From Leishmania mexicana MHOM/GT/2001/U1103 (Eukaryota; Euglenozoa; Kinetoplastea; Trypanosomatida; Trypanosomatidae), in assembly GCF_000234665.1 (NCBI RefSeq), contig NC_018321.1:286594-350593 (forward strand): a stretch of DNA of 64,000 nucleotides, in the 5' to 3' direction. A model generated the notes under the pieces. It was given only the letters and a program-made list of their open reading frames with translations. It did no database searches and had not been told where the DNA came from. This document shows, in pieces, positions 40,880-49,970 of this stretch; within the stretch, counting starts at the first letter, position 1, and each line of letters starts with the position of its first letter. Position numbers and translations under genes: made by a program.

Positions 40880-43800
40880 GAAAAACCCACGCCATGTGAG
40901 CATCCTTTTTTTTAAGAAAACTTCAACCCCCCCCGCCCCAAGGGAAAAGTGAAACAAACAGAGGGTGGGATGGGGATGAAAAGATCCCAGCGGCTTTTGT
41001 TTGTTGATTGTCACTTGTTCGTTAAAATGAGGAACTGATATGGTTTCTTTTCGTCGATGCCTGAGGCTAGTGTTGTCGCTCGTTCTTTCGCCCCCCTTAG
41101 ATAATTCGGGAAAGGACGTGAGGATCCCTTAGGGATGAAATACCACGACGCCTTTAAAGCAGATGAGCGAAACCCGTCGTTACTTTGCCCATATCCAAGA
41201 ATATGCGCTGTGGGCGTCGTTTTTTTCGCTGTGTCTTTGGGCCCGTCTTGTTTTTGCCCGCCCCACCGGGGCATCAAACGCCGGCCCCTGGCGAAACCAA
41301 GGGCCAACACCGACCGGGACCCCAACAAAACCCCCGGGAAGGGTAACAGAAAGTATACCAAGCCAAGCCTTCCGCGATGGTAAGGTGGATCCTGCCGCCA
41401 GACGGGTGACACTAAGATGAGCGCCGCGTAGCTGAGCACGGGATGGGGCACAAGAGTTTTTTTTTGTGTGCTTCTCACCAAAGCCTCCGGAACACGCAGG
41501 ACCTTTTCACTTAAAAAGTTAGACGGTGGCGATTTTGTGGGGGTGTAAGATGCCGACTTCGTCGGCGCTCCCCAGGGGGATTGAAAAACAACTGTCCCCT
41601 TTTGCCTTCACCAGGGTGCCTTACCGAGGAGCCTAAAAAAGACAAGACAAACGACGGCACCAGCGTTGAACGGATCCAAAGCGTTAATTGGGGCTACTTG
41701 CGGAAATCTTTATTTCCTTAATTTTTAATACTTAGCTATTATTTGCCGGTGTTCTGTGTGGAAACTATTTGCTTTCAAGAGGATATACACGGAATGAAAA
41801 CCGCAGAAACACTCATACTAGGCGCATTCTCTGGAACGCCGGCCCCCGCCGGCGCCCCTTTGGGCCCGCTCTCCAGTAGTCCCCAAGGGGCGTTTGGCCA
41901 CAACAAGCGCCTTCCCTGTGCCGCGCGTTTTCAAAATAAGCCAACTGGGGTTAAAGAAGGTCGGGAAATAAAGACTGGTTCCGGTTACCCTCCCCCCCGT
42001 TCCGCGTCAGCAAGGGGCGCATTTCCCACGTGGGGCCCGTTATCCTTTCACCCCCGCGACAGGGAACCCAAAAACCCCAACCCGCTCGATTTTGCGCGCA
42101 CCAAAAACAGCCAGGGAAACCAAACCAACGGCTTGATGTCGATTTAAAAAGGCCGCGCCGCTATTAAAAGGCAAAAAAGGCGCGCAGGATTTGGGTCTCG
42201 GCCTTCGCTTTGCCGGCTGGCCTGGCGGCCATGGCGTGGCGTGCCCGCTGTTTTCCGGTTTCTTGTTTGTTTTCCCGGGGCCTGTGGCAAGGGTTGTCGG
42301 CGGTGCCGGGAAACGGGGGTACGGGCTGGGGGACCGGGGGAGCCTTTGAGGCGACGGATTTCACCAGGCACAAACAATAAAAAGAGGGAATAAAACGCCG
42401 CCCGGGCACCACCGGCAAAACGTGGCAAAGGAAAATCAAAACCACTGGGGCGTGGGGGAAAAACAAAGGCCTTTTAAAAGCGGAAGGGCTGTGTTTGGCA
42501 GGTGTTCTGTGAAATTACGCGGCGCGCTTTTCGCCGTTTTTCGCCACTAGGGGGTAGTCGCCGCCATCGCGGGGAAAGGGGTTGTGTGGTGTCCGAAAAA
42601 GGCCGCCCCACAGAGCCACATTTCTTTGTCGTTGGTTATTTTTAAAAGGCGCGAACCGCCGGGGTTTTGCGGGCAGGCGGCTGCCCCTCGGGGTTTTTTT
42701 TTTCTAGTCTTGGTGGGGGTCCCCGCGGGGTTTCTTTTCTTCATCCCCCAGCGGTGGTTTTGGGGGCAGGGGTGGCGCGAACCCTTTTTTCGTCATCCAG
42801 CCAACGCGCGCCCCCGCCCCGACGTTTTGGACAAACAAGAAAGCTGCGGTTTTTCTTGAAAGGTTTGTGAGGCTCGGAATGGCGTAGCGGTGTGGGTGCT
42901 GTTTTCTTGGGGCTTCGGGGGGAATCCGCGGAGGGGGCGAAACGTGTGCTTGATTCCTTGGTGGCGTAAGGTGCTGGCAAACGGTGCGGGGAAATCAAAG
43001 CTTCAGGGGGCGGTTGCCTTGGTCGGTGGTTTGGTGACCTGGTTGAAAGTGGAGGTGGCTTGGTTGCGAAGAGGGGGGGGGGGCGGTTTCCTGGCGCCCC
43101 GCGCCCCCGGCCCCTTTTCAGAAACGCGGAAGGAGGCTGGAAAAAGAAGGGGTGGGGGCAAAAGCGCGAACGGCGGCCCCGGGTTGCCGCCACATGCCTG
43201 TTTTTCGCGCGTGGGGCCGGGACCTTCGTCGGAGAGAAGGCGTGTTGGTGTTCAAGCGGAAGGGAAGCGACGCTTTTGAATGACGCGACATCGTTTTAGG
43301 TTGGCCCCAGGGGCCGGATATGACAAAAGAAAATGTGAAAATATTCTTGCGCGGCGTCCGCTGACACGCTATTGCGGGGCCCGCTCTTGAACCCGGAAAC
43401 GCCGCAACCCAGAAGATCGCGGGTGTGGTGTGCATAAACGAGGCATAAAAGGCGATGATTTTTTTTTGTGGTGGTGGGCGTCTTTCGCAAGTGTTGGTGC
43501 GGGTGTTTTTGTGCGCGGTGTCTTGGGGGCCTTGTGGTTGTGGCTTCCCCCTTGGGAACGATACGCGCCACCTTCATCGAAAGTGGTGCCCAAGGGTTGT
43601 CTGGGTTTTTGGTGGTTTTTGAGTGGATGCACCGTTGGGGATATAGGTCATTTGCTCTTTTTGTGTGCGGTTTTTTGTTGCTTCGGTGCGCGTGGCGCTT
43701 GGCCCTTGCCCCTGGCGAGGCTCTCCGGGCACAGCCCCGGAAAAGAGAGGGGTGGTTGGGGGTTTCCGGGGGTGGTTGGGGCGAAAGGAAAGGGGTTGGC

Positions 43801-44150
43801 GGGGGTGGTGGGGCGGGACCTCTTCCCTTTCCCGTGAAGCGGAAGTCTTTCAGAAAACTTGGTCCCGCAAATATTCCGAGGCTGCCGTCATCATTTCCGC
43901 GGGGCTGAATTGGGGATGACCGCGGGCCAGTCGGGCAGCTGTGCGCGGCTCGTATGTTTCAGGCGCTCGTTCGCGGTTTAGACTTCATCATCAGTCACTG
44001 TTGGGTGTACGCTCCAATATGCTTGTCTTACTCATGAAAGAAAAAGGCATGGATGGGGTAAGGATCTTTATGTTAGCGGTGGGCCCCGGTTTCCCAGGAG
44101 AGGCAGAGGGGGGAAAAGAGGGTTGCTTTCGCTGGGTTTGCTTGTGGGCC
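40880..44150. other. Anomalous homopolymer-rich segment without genes
   Basis: About 3.3 kb with an unusually high density of short homopolymers (runs of 3-10 of the same base), frequent gggg/cccc/tttt/aaaa neighbours, few CA/GT repeats, and no frame longer than about 160 codons. Its texture differs sharply from both flanks. It may be low-quality consensus from the assembly, or truly different DNA at a transcription boundary. I see no rRNA, snRNA or repeat copies in it that I can name. Confidence 0.6.
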
Positions 44151-44167
44151 TTTTCCCCGGCATAGGG

Positions 44168-44172
44168 AAAAA
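44168..44172 (-). terminator. RNA polymerase III terminator of tRNA-Asp
   Basis: T5 on the minus strand, starting one base after the discriminator position of tRNA-Asp. Confidence 0.7.
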
Positions 44173-44173
44173 G

Positions 44174-44245
44174 CTTCCCGGCCGGGAATTGAACCCGGGT
44201 CACCCGCGTGACAGGCGGGTATACTAACCACTATACTACCGAGAA
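44174..44245 (-). tRNA. tRNA-Asp (GTC)
   Basis: 72 nucleotides. The acceptor stem TTCTCGG pairs with CCGGGAA (one G-U). The anticodon stem CCCGC/GCGGG encloses the loop CTGTCAC with anticodon GTC. The T-arm CCGGG-TTCAATT-CCCGG is perfect, and discriminator G is standard for Asp. No intron. A T5 terminator follows. The internal A box (TAGTATAGTGG) and B box (GGTTCAATTCC) are intact. Confidence 0.95.
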
Positions 44246-44321
44246 TTCAGAAAGAGGGGATCGCCACTAGGCATTGTTTTTTATATTATTGGGCTCTGAC
44301 TTTTTGGATTCTCGTCATGGA

Positions 44322-44402
44322 GCAAATGTGGCCGAGTGGTTAAGGCGCCTGCCTGCTAAGCAGGTGTGATCTCACGCGAAGGTTCGAACCCTTCCGTTTG
44401 CG
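44322..44402 (+). tRNA. tRNA-Ser (GCT)
   Basis: 81 nucleotides with a class II long variable arm (about 44370-44378). The acceptor GCAAATG pairs with CGTTTGC. The anticodon stem CCTGC/GCAGG encloses CTGCTAA, anticodon GCT, reading AGC/AGT serine codons. The T-arm AAGGTTCGAACCCTT is intact. It is divergent from tRNA-Asp with 76 bases between them. Confidence 0.95.
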
Positions 44403-44405
44403 AAC

Positions 44406-44409
44406 TTTT
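44406..44409 (+). terminator. RNA polymerase III terminator of tRNA-Ser
   Basis: T4 begins four bases after the tRNA-Ser 3' end. Confidence 0.65.
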
Positions 44410-44462
44410 CGGAACCCTGTCTGTACAACTATAAACATTTGCTGAAGCGCGTACTTCTTCGT

Positions 44463-44535
44463 GGGGATGTAGCTCAGATGGTAGAGCGACCGCTTAGCAT
44501 GCGGTAGGTATTGGGATCGATACCCAACTTCTCCA
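44463..44535 (+). tRNA. tRNA-Ala (AGC)
   Basis: 73 nucleotides. The anticodon stem ACCGC/GCGGT encloses TTAGCAT with anticodon AGC. The T-arm TTGGG-ATCGATA-CCCAA is intact, and discriminator A is normal. The acceptor GGGGATG/CTTCTCC carries one U-U mismatch and one G-U, so the stem is slightly weakened; G3-U70, the main alanine identity element, is present. It follows tRNA-Ser on the same strand. Confidence 0.93.
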
Positions 44536-44537
44536 AC

Positions 44538-44541
44538 TTTT
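44538..44541 (+). terminator. RNA polymerase III terminator of tRNA-Ala
   Basis: T4 begins three bases after the tRNA-Ala 3' end. Confidence 0.65.
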
Positions 44542-44804
44542 GTTTGTAGCAGGCGATATCGAGAGGAGGGAGGAAATCCAAGCGTGTCTGTCTAGTAAGC
44601 CGGGTTGTTGCATTTCTGCGCGCCTACATCCCGATTTCATTTCTTCGTTGCCTCTTGCTGGTATGCGCACTCATAATGACGTGCAAGCATGTGTTCTCAC
44701 TGAGTTTGTTCAGGTGCGCGTTCGCGTCACTGTGTAGGTGGTACAGTAGATTTGTCTGAGCGTGTGTCAAAAAGCAAAACAGCGTCTATTGCAATCTTTT
44801 TTTG

Positions 44805-45358
44805 TCCATCTCTGCCACACAGCAGGCGGTCCAGCTGCGCTCTCGAGCCCCGGCCCTGCCACAGGCCAGCCATCTCGTGGCGCGAAGCAGCCGTGGGCAC
44901 ACGCCGGTGCAGCACTGCGCCGCCTCAGGCATCGCGGCACGGCGCCCGCCCCGACCTCCACCCACCCATGCGACTCGCAGTGCCGCCTCGCAGCCGCCCC
45001 CATTGCGCCGGTCGCCGCGTGGTGCGTCTTCCGCGGTGGCGCAGGCTCCCGCCACCAGTGTGCAGCGAGGGCGGGGTGGGATGTGCTCGAGTCGCCCCGG
45101 CGCTTCGTCAATCGTATGCGTGGTGCAAGCGTGCTCGTTGTCTCAGGTCGCTCCGACGCCACGCCGTCGAGGGCCTGGCCGTCGCCATCGGTAGCGATGG
45201 GGCACCCGGACCTCGCTGCGTCGCCGGCGCTCGACCCTGTGACCACCAGAAGTGGCTCTGGGATTTGGCAGGGACAGAGGGACTCCCCGGCTGCCTCACA
45301 CAGTGGGGGTACTGGACCGTGAGATGCCGCGCACGGAGGTCTCTCCAGCTATCAGGGT
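44805..45358 (+). mobile_element. SIDER2-like degenerate retroposon, long variant (R7)
   Basis: The most complete copy, with all segments from ctctgccacacagca to the end ctccagctatcaggg. The octamer tgcaatct occurs just before (about 44790) and just after (about 45363) the element and is a candidate target-site duplication. Its core is nearly identical to R5 and R6, differing from both for example at gactccccgg versus gactgtccgg. Confidence 0.78.
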
Positions 45359-45444
45359 TCTAATGCAATCTATCGAAAACAAAGAGGGGAGTGTGGGTAA
45401 CCCAACCCGCGGCGAGACGCACAAACACGCGAGTGGGTGGTCCT

Positions 45445-47565
45445 CTACAGGCAGTGGTCGCGGATAACCTGATACAGCACGCTCTTGGTGTTGCGAAGCC
45501 GGTCTGCCGCTTCTTCCCATTCCGTGGCCACCGAGTTCAGCGACATCGTGCGGCGGCGGCCCGACGACGTCGTGTAGGTCACCACGCGCCACTCCGAGCT
45601 CAGGATGATCTCAGCGCCGTCGTCGAAGCACACCTGCACCGTCTTGTTCGACAGCCGGAACACGAGTGCGCCGTCCACGCGCAGCCAGCGCTTCACGTAC
45701 ACAAAGTCACTGGACGTGTGCGGGTCGGTGCAGCGTGGCGGCGCCCCCGGCAGGAAGGGTGAGCACGCCACCACCGGCACCCTGTCCGGGGAGCTCTGCA
45801 CGCGGCCGAGGTAGGTCTTGAAGTACTTGGTCAGTGTCACCTTCTTCTCCAGCTCCGGTGGGTAGCTGTGCATGCTGAACACGTGCCGCTCGTCCTTCGC
45901 GAAGAGCCCGGTGCCGCCGTCGCGCGCCGGCATCTCGATCTTGACGCGCGCGTAATACTCCACACGGTCCGTGATGGGCTCCCACACGATCTTGGTGGAG
46001 TCGTTGAAGTGCGCGCCGGTTTGCCCGGTGCTGAGGCGGTAAGCCATGCCGTACTTGGACGAGAAGTCAGCGCACTGCGTAACCCACACCGGAGGCGGCG
46101 CCGCCTCGCTGTCAGCAGCGTCGTCGGCGGCCGGGTCGCCGCACAGGGTCTGGTGCAGGCGGTCGTGTAGCGCAGTCAGCTGCTGCTTCTCGTCCTCGTC
46201 AGCGTTGGCGTCGTTTCGGAGCTGCTGCGGAGACGACGCGGGGCAGCGCCCCGAGAGCGGCACCGCTGCCGTCGCAGGGCCACTACGTGGCGTCTCGCTG
46301 CGCGCCTGCGCGCAGTTGCCGGGGAGCGTCGGTGCCAGTGCGGGCTGCTGCTGCTGCTGCTGCTGCTGCTGCCTGAGGCTCACGAGGTGGCGCGGCGATG
46401 TCGGCGCGCCGTGCGGCGGGGGCACGTTAGCGTTGATGGGCCGTAACACCTCGCGTTGTGCTGGGGCACCTAACAGCTCCTTACCATACGGCGCCGGTGG
46501 TGAGTGATGCATGTCCACCGCCAACCCGCGGCGTGCGCTGCGTGTGGTTGTGATTGCTGCTGCTGATGCGGTCGTAGTCGTCGCGGGCGCGGCGGCGCCG
46601 GGCACCGGCAGGCCGAAGGACGCGAATGATGCCGGCGGCGTCAGCGGCGGCGGCGGTGACGACGAGAAGAAGGAGTGCTGGCGGATGTCCATCAGCGTGG
46701 GACGGTGGGCCGGGCTGCTCTGCAGGATCTGAGTGATAAGGTCACGCGCGGTGTCTGGCACGCTGGCGGGGAAGTCGTAGCGGCACTGGCGGATGCGCTT
46801 ATATGTAGACTCCACGTCCTCCATCTGGAACGGAGGCTGACCCACGAGCAGCGTGTAGAGGATGACGCCGAGGGACCACGTGTCCACCTCGTAGCTGTGA
46901 CCGTGGCTCTTGTGGTCGATGATCTCGGGTGCAATGTAGTTGGGCGTTCCACAGATGGTGCGCTTGCGCTCGCCGTCGTACTGGAGCTCCGCGGCGAGGC
47001 CAAAGTCGCCGATCTTGACGTTGAGCTCTCTGTCCAGCATAATGTTTCCGGGCTTCAGGTCGCGGTGAATGACACATTCACTGTGCATGTACTGCAGCGC
47101 TGACAGGCACTGCAGCATCACATACTGTGTCTCCGGCACGGTGAAGCGGCGCACTTTGAGTAGGTCCATCAGCGTCCCGTGGTCACACTTCTCCAAGAGC
47201 ATGTACACGTAGTAGCGGTCGCGGAACGTGCGAAGGAACTCGACGACGTGCTTGTGCTTCATACGGCGGTGGATGCTGATTTCACTGTGCAGCTTCTGCA
47301 GCGTCTTGGGCTTCTCCAGAGACGCGCGGTTAACGGCCTTGAGCGCGTAGGTGCCAGTCTCGTCCGATACCTCGTAGCACTTGGCGAAGCCGCCGCGGCC
47401 GAGCACGCGGCCGCACTGGAAGCGATGCAGCCTGCCGCTGGAATCCATCTCGTAGATACTGCTGCCAGGCTGGAACGTCGGCTTCGGTAGCTCCGACGTG
47501 GACGCGGGTGCGTCGGGGGCGAAGGTGGGGCCGGTGCGGACACCGACGCGCTGCAGACGCTCCAT
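45445..47565 (-). CDS. PLK: Polo-like kinase (PLK)
   Basis: A 706-residue protein. The kinase domain is at about 50-305, with glycine loop GRVLGRGGFAKCYEV, catalytic Lys in YALKAV, HRDLKPGN, DFG, and the T-loop RTICGTPNYIAPE with the activating Thr. The C-terminus carries polo-box sequence (WVTQCADFSSKYGMAYRLS at about 500-520, then VYVKRWLRVDGALVFRLSNKTVQVCF). The linker contains a polyglutamine run coded by CTG repeats in complement. In trypanosomes PLK controls basal body, flagellum attachment and cytokinesis rather than mitosis. The start is MERLQRVGV, the first ATG of the frame. Normal domain order for the family, about 100 residues longer than animal PLK1 because of the linker. Confidence 0.95.
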   Translation of the reverse strand: MERLQRVGVRTGPTFAPDAPASTSELPKPTFQPGSSIYEMDSSGRLHRFQCGRVLGRGGFAKCYEVSDETGTYALKAVNRASLEKPKTLQKLHSEISIHRRMKHKHVVEFLRTFRDRYYVYMLLEKCDHGTLMDLLKVRRFTVPETQYVMLQCLSALQYMHSECVIHRDLKPGNIMLDRELNVKIGDFGLAAELQYDGERKRTICGTPNYIAPEIIDHKSHGHSYEVDTWSLGVILYTLLVGQPPFQMEDVESTYKRIRQCRYDFPASVPDTARDLITQILQSSPAHRPTLMDIRQHSFFSSSPPPPLTPPASFASFGLPVPGAAAPATTTTASAAAITTTRSARRGLAVDMHHSPPAPYGKELLGAPAQREVLRPINANVPPPHGAPTSPRHLVSLRQQQQQQQQQPALAPTLPGNCAQARSETPRSGPATAAVPLSGRCPASSPQQLRNDANADEDEKQQLTALHDRLHQTLCGDPAADDAADSEAAPPPVWVTQCADFSSKYGMAYRLSTGQTGAHFNDSTKIVWEPITDRVEYYARVKIEMPARDGGTGLFAKDERHVFSMHSYPPELEKKVTLTKYFKTYLGRVQSSPDRVPVVACSPFLPGAPPRCTDPHTSSDFVYVKRWLRVDGALVFRLSNKTVQVCFDDGAEIILSSEWRVVTYTTSSGRRRTMSLNSVATEWEEAADRLRNTKSVLYQVIRDHCL
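46346..46373 (-). repeat. CTG/CAG trinucleotide repeat encoding polyglutamine
   Basis: A pure run of about nine CTG units on the plus strand, read as CAG on the coding strand. It gives the QQQQQQQQQ tract in the linker between the kinase and polo-box domains. Confidence 0.9.
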
Positions 47566-49970
47566 AGCGGCGACGTAGGGGTGCGGGTGAAGGGGTAGAG
47601 AATGTAGGGGAGAAGCGGAGGCCGTCTAGGAGGCAGGGAAGGGAATGCGTGTCTGCATGCGTTGATCTATAAGTGGTGGCTGCAGTGTACAAGCGCGCTT
47701 CTGTGCAGGCGGTAGGTGGGTTGGCAGTGGGACTGCGTGCCAGCGCGCGGGGGATTTCGTCGGAACCACAAACGAAATCTTCCGGTTGTTGGGAAAGGGG
47801 GAAAACGGTGATGAGCGTGGGATGGGGAGAGAAAAGAGAGAGAAATCCAGGGATATCGTGTATGGGAGGGGGGCCTCGCGCACGGAGAATGCAGAGGCGG
47901 AGGGTGGGGTACGTTGGTGCTCTGGTGGTGGTGGTGAGGCCGTCACGGAGGTGGGAGGAAAGGGGAGAGAGGAGAAAACGGAGATGTGGGGAATCTAGAG
48001 ATGGAAGAGAATGTAGGGGGGAGCGGGGGCGGGGGTGCAAAAGGGCTTTGAAGTGTGTGGGTGGTGGTGGTGGTGGTGGCGGCTGGGACGGGGAGCACCT
48101 GACGTAGCAGGTGTGTGCATATGGGTGTGCTGGTCTCTCTCTCTCCCTGTGTGCTTCTGAATCCTAGGTTGTCTGCGGTTTGCTTGTGCTGAGGGAGGAG
48201 GAGGAGGAGGGGGGGGGGCGTGCTATGGGCGATCTATAATACTGTAAGGCACACAACAGGCGTGGATGAGAGGCGAGATGCGGCAAGAGGGTTACAGAGG
48301 GAAAGAAACGAGAGAGACGACGCAAAACCACGGAAGCCTTTTGCGTGCATGCGCATGTCCGGGTTCGGGCGTGCAGACGTGTTTACATGAAGAGGAGGCA
48401 GGAGGAGGAGGATGGGAGAACCAAAACAAAAGGAGGTGAGGATACGGTCGTGAGGGCGGAGAGGCCCTCACACACACACACAGAGATCACCATTTTGTGT
48501 GTGTGTGTGTGTGCATGCGGGGTGGGGGGAGGAGGATGAGGAGACGATGAGCGGTCGGGGTGGCGACACCCTCCCTTCCCCACCTCGGAAGGCTCACGAA
48601 GAGGGGAACATGACATCCTCGCTCTCTTTCTTGTCAGTGTGTCCTCTTCGCCTTGCACCAGTGGAGGTCTTTTGGAATACATTTCTTTGCGCGTGCGTGC
48701 GTGTGTGTGTGTGATAAATGCGCAGGGACACGGGGGTGGGGGTGGGGCGCGAGTGGGGAGTACGGAGAGAGGAGGAGGAGAGGTGGGGGAACGCAGAGGA
48801 TGCACTCGCGCTGCTATCTGACACACACACACTGTGCCCCTCTTCCCTCCCTCCCTCCCAGCCCTTTCGTCCTCCTAGAAATCTCTTCCTCTCTCTCTGC
48901 CTCCACCACCACACCAGCTCTCCGACCTACTTTTCCATCTGCACGCAGGCACGTACGCTCACACAGACCTCATTGGCACACATAGCTCAAGGAAGCACAA
49001 GTGCCACGCAAGATGTGCCACAGTCGATGGGCTTCCATCTGGGAACACCGTTCCCTCTCCAAAACACCGTGTTCTGCTCTGTTCGCTTTTATTCTTGGGC
49101 ATCGTTTCTATTCTACGTTGGAGAGCTGTGCGTATAATCGAAAACTGCCGAAAGTGCTGCCCCCCCCTCGCCGATGCCATGAGCGAGTCGGCACACCCGT
49201 CTCCATCGATCCAATCTCCGGGCGTGTGTGCGCGGTCGGGCCGCCTACAGCGAGGCCATGCCGGCAGGGGCCGAGCGCGTCGGCCATACAAGAGCACACA
49301 CACGCACATACGCCTGTGCGTGCGCACGGGCGGGGGTGCGGCGCTACACGTCCTTCCAGCGTACGGTGCCACCGGGTGCGGACATGCAGGGGGCCCCCGG
49401 GGGGGGCGAGAGCTACATTCTGGGCGCACGGACAGCAGACATAACGAGAGACAAGGGGCCGTGCGGTCACCGTCGCCCATCCGCAGCCGGAACGGAAATG
49501 AGAAGGAGCACTCACGGGCAGAGCAAAGAGCGCGCCGCCACCGGGCATCGGGGGAGCGGCCCCATCGTCCCCCCGATGCCGTCGCACCGCCGTGTCCCGA
49601 GGAATGCGTGCGGGCGTGAGTGCATGGCGTACACAAAGGAAGGAATAAGCATGGTGTCCGCAGCGACCCGTGCCCGCTCGCGTGGCGGCGTCGAGCAGGA
49701 GATCAGACGCGTGGGTGCCGAGAGTCAGCGAGCGAGCGAGCGATAGGTGGGTTGTCAGCATTCTGTTGCCCCCCTTCCCTCTCCCATCCCCCCTCCCCCA
49801 AGGATGCCTTCACGACAACACGTGCGTGGTCGCATTTTTGTGCGTGTGGAGGGGAATCGATGCGGGTCGGCAGGAGGGGGGAGGGGAGGGGTTCCGGCAG
49901 CGCAACGGGAGGGAGCCGAGCCTTGCCCGCCAGATGCACAGAGGTGCAAGTGCAGCAGTCGCCGCCAACC
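47566..49970. other. Spacer with possible GC-rich repeat relic
   Basis: No gene is supported. It contains purine-rich and CA/GT stretches (near 48470-48510 and 48690-48720) and a GC-rich block at about 49080-49750 that may be another degraded retroposon. Confidence 0.5.
49080..49750 (-). mobile_element. Possible degraded SIDER-type element
   Basis: A GC-rich block without simple repeats, distinct from the surrounding purine-rich UTR-like sequence. On the minus strand it contains CCCCCGATGCC near its middle, which I associate with Leishmania SIDER elements, and ends in A-rich sequence (about 49085-49130). It shows no similarity to R1-R7. Weak evidence. Confidence 0.3.

Larger units (their letters stand above)
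39780..44173. other. 4.4-kb non-protein-coding boundary region
   Basis: No protein gene is supported. It starts AT-rich (39.8-40.3 kb), continues through the SIDER2-like copy R6, then enters the anomalous segment 40.9-44.15 kb, and ends at the tRNA-Asp gene. Confidence 0.6.
44536..45444. other. Spacer between tRNA cluster and PLK gene, mostly SIDER2-like R7
   Basis: No protein gene is supported. Copy R7 occupies most of it, so the 3' UTR of the PLK gene includes an antisense SIDER2-like element. Confidence 0.6.

Noticed and set aside
41000..41420. Possible small nuclear RNA (a stretch resembling a U5-type loop, acgcctttaaag) near the tRNA cluster
   Set aside because: Only a short motif matches, no supporting stem or neighbouring divergent tRNA at the right distance, and the sequence quality is doubtful.
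44762..45363. Overlapping plus-strand frames of about 190-200 codons, also found at 38 kb and 40.5 kb
   Set aside because: The frames sit in the SIDER2-like elements; GC-rich repeat DNA lacks stops by composition.
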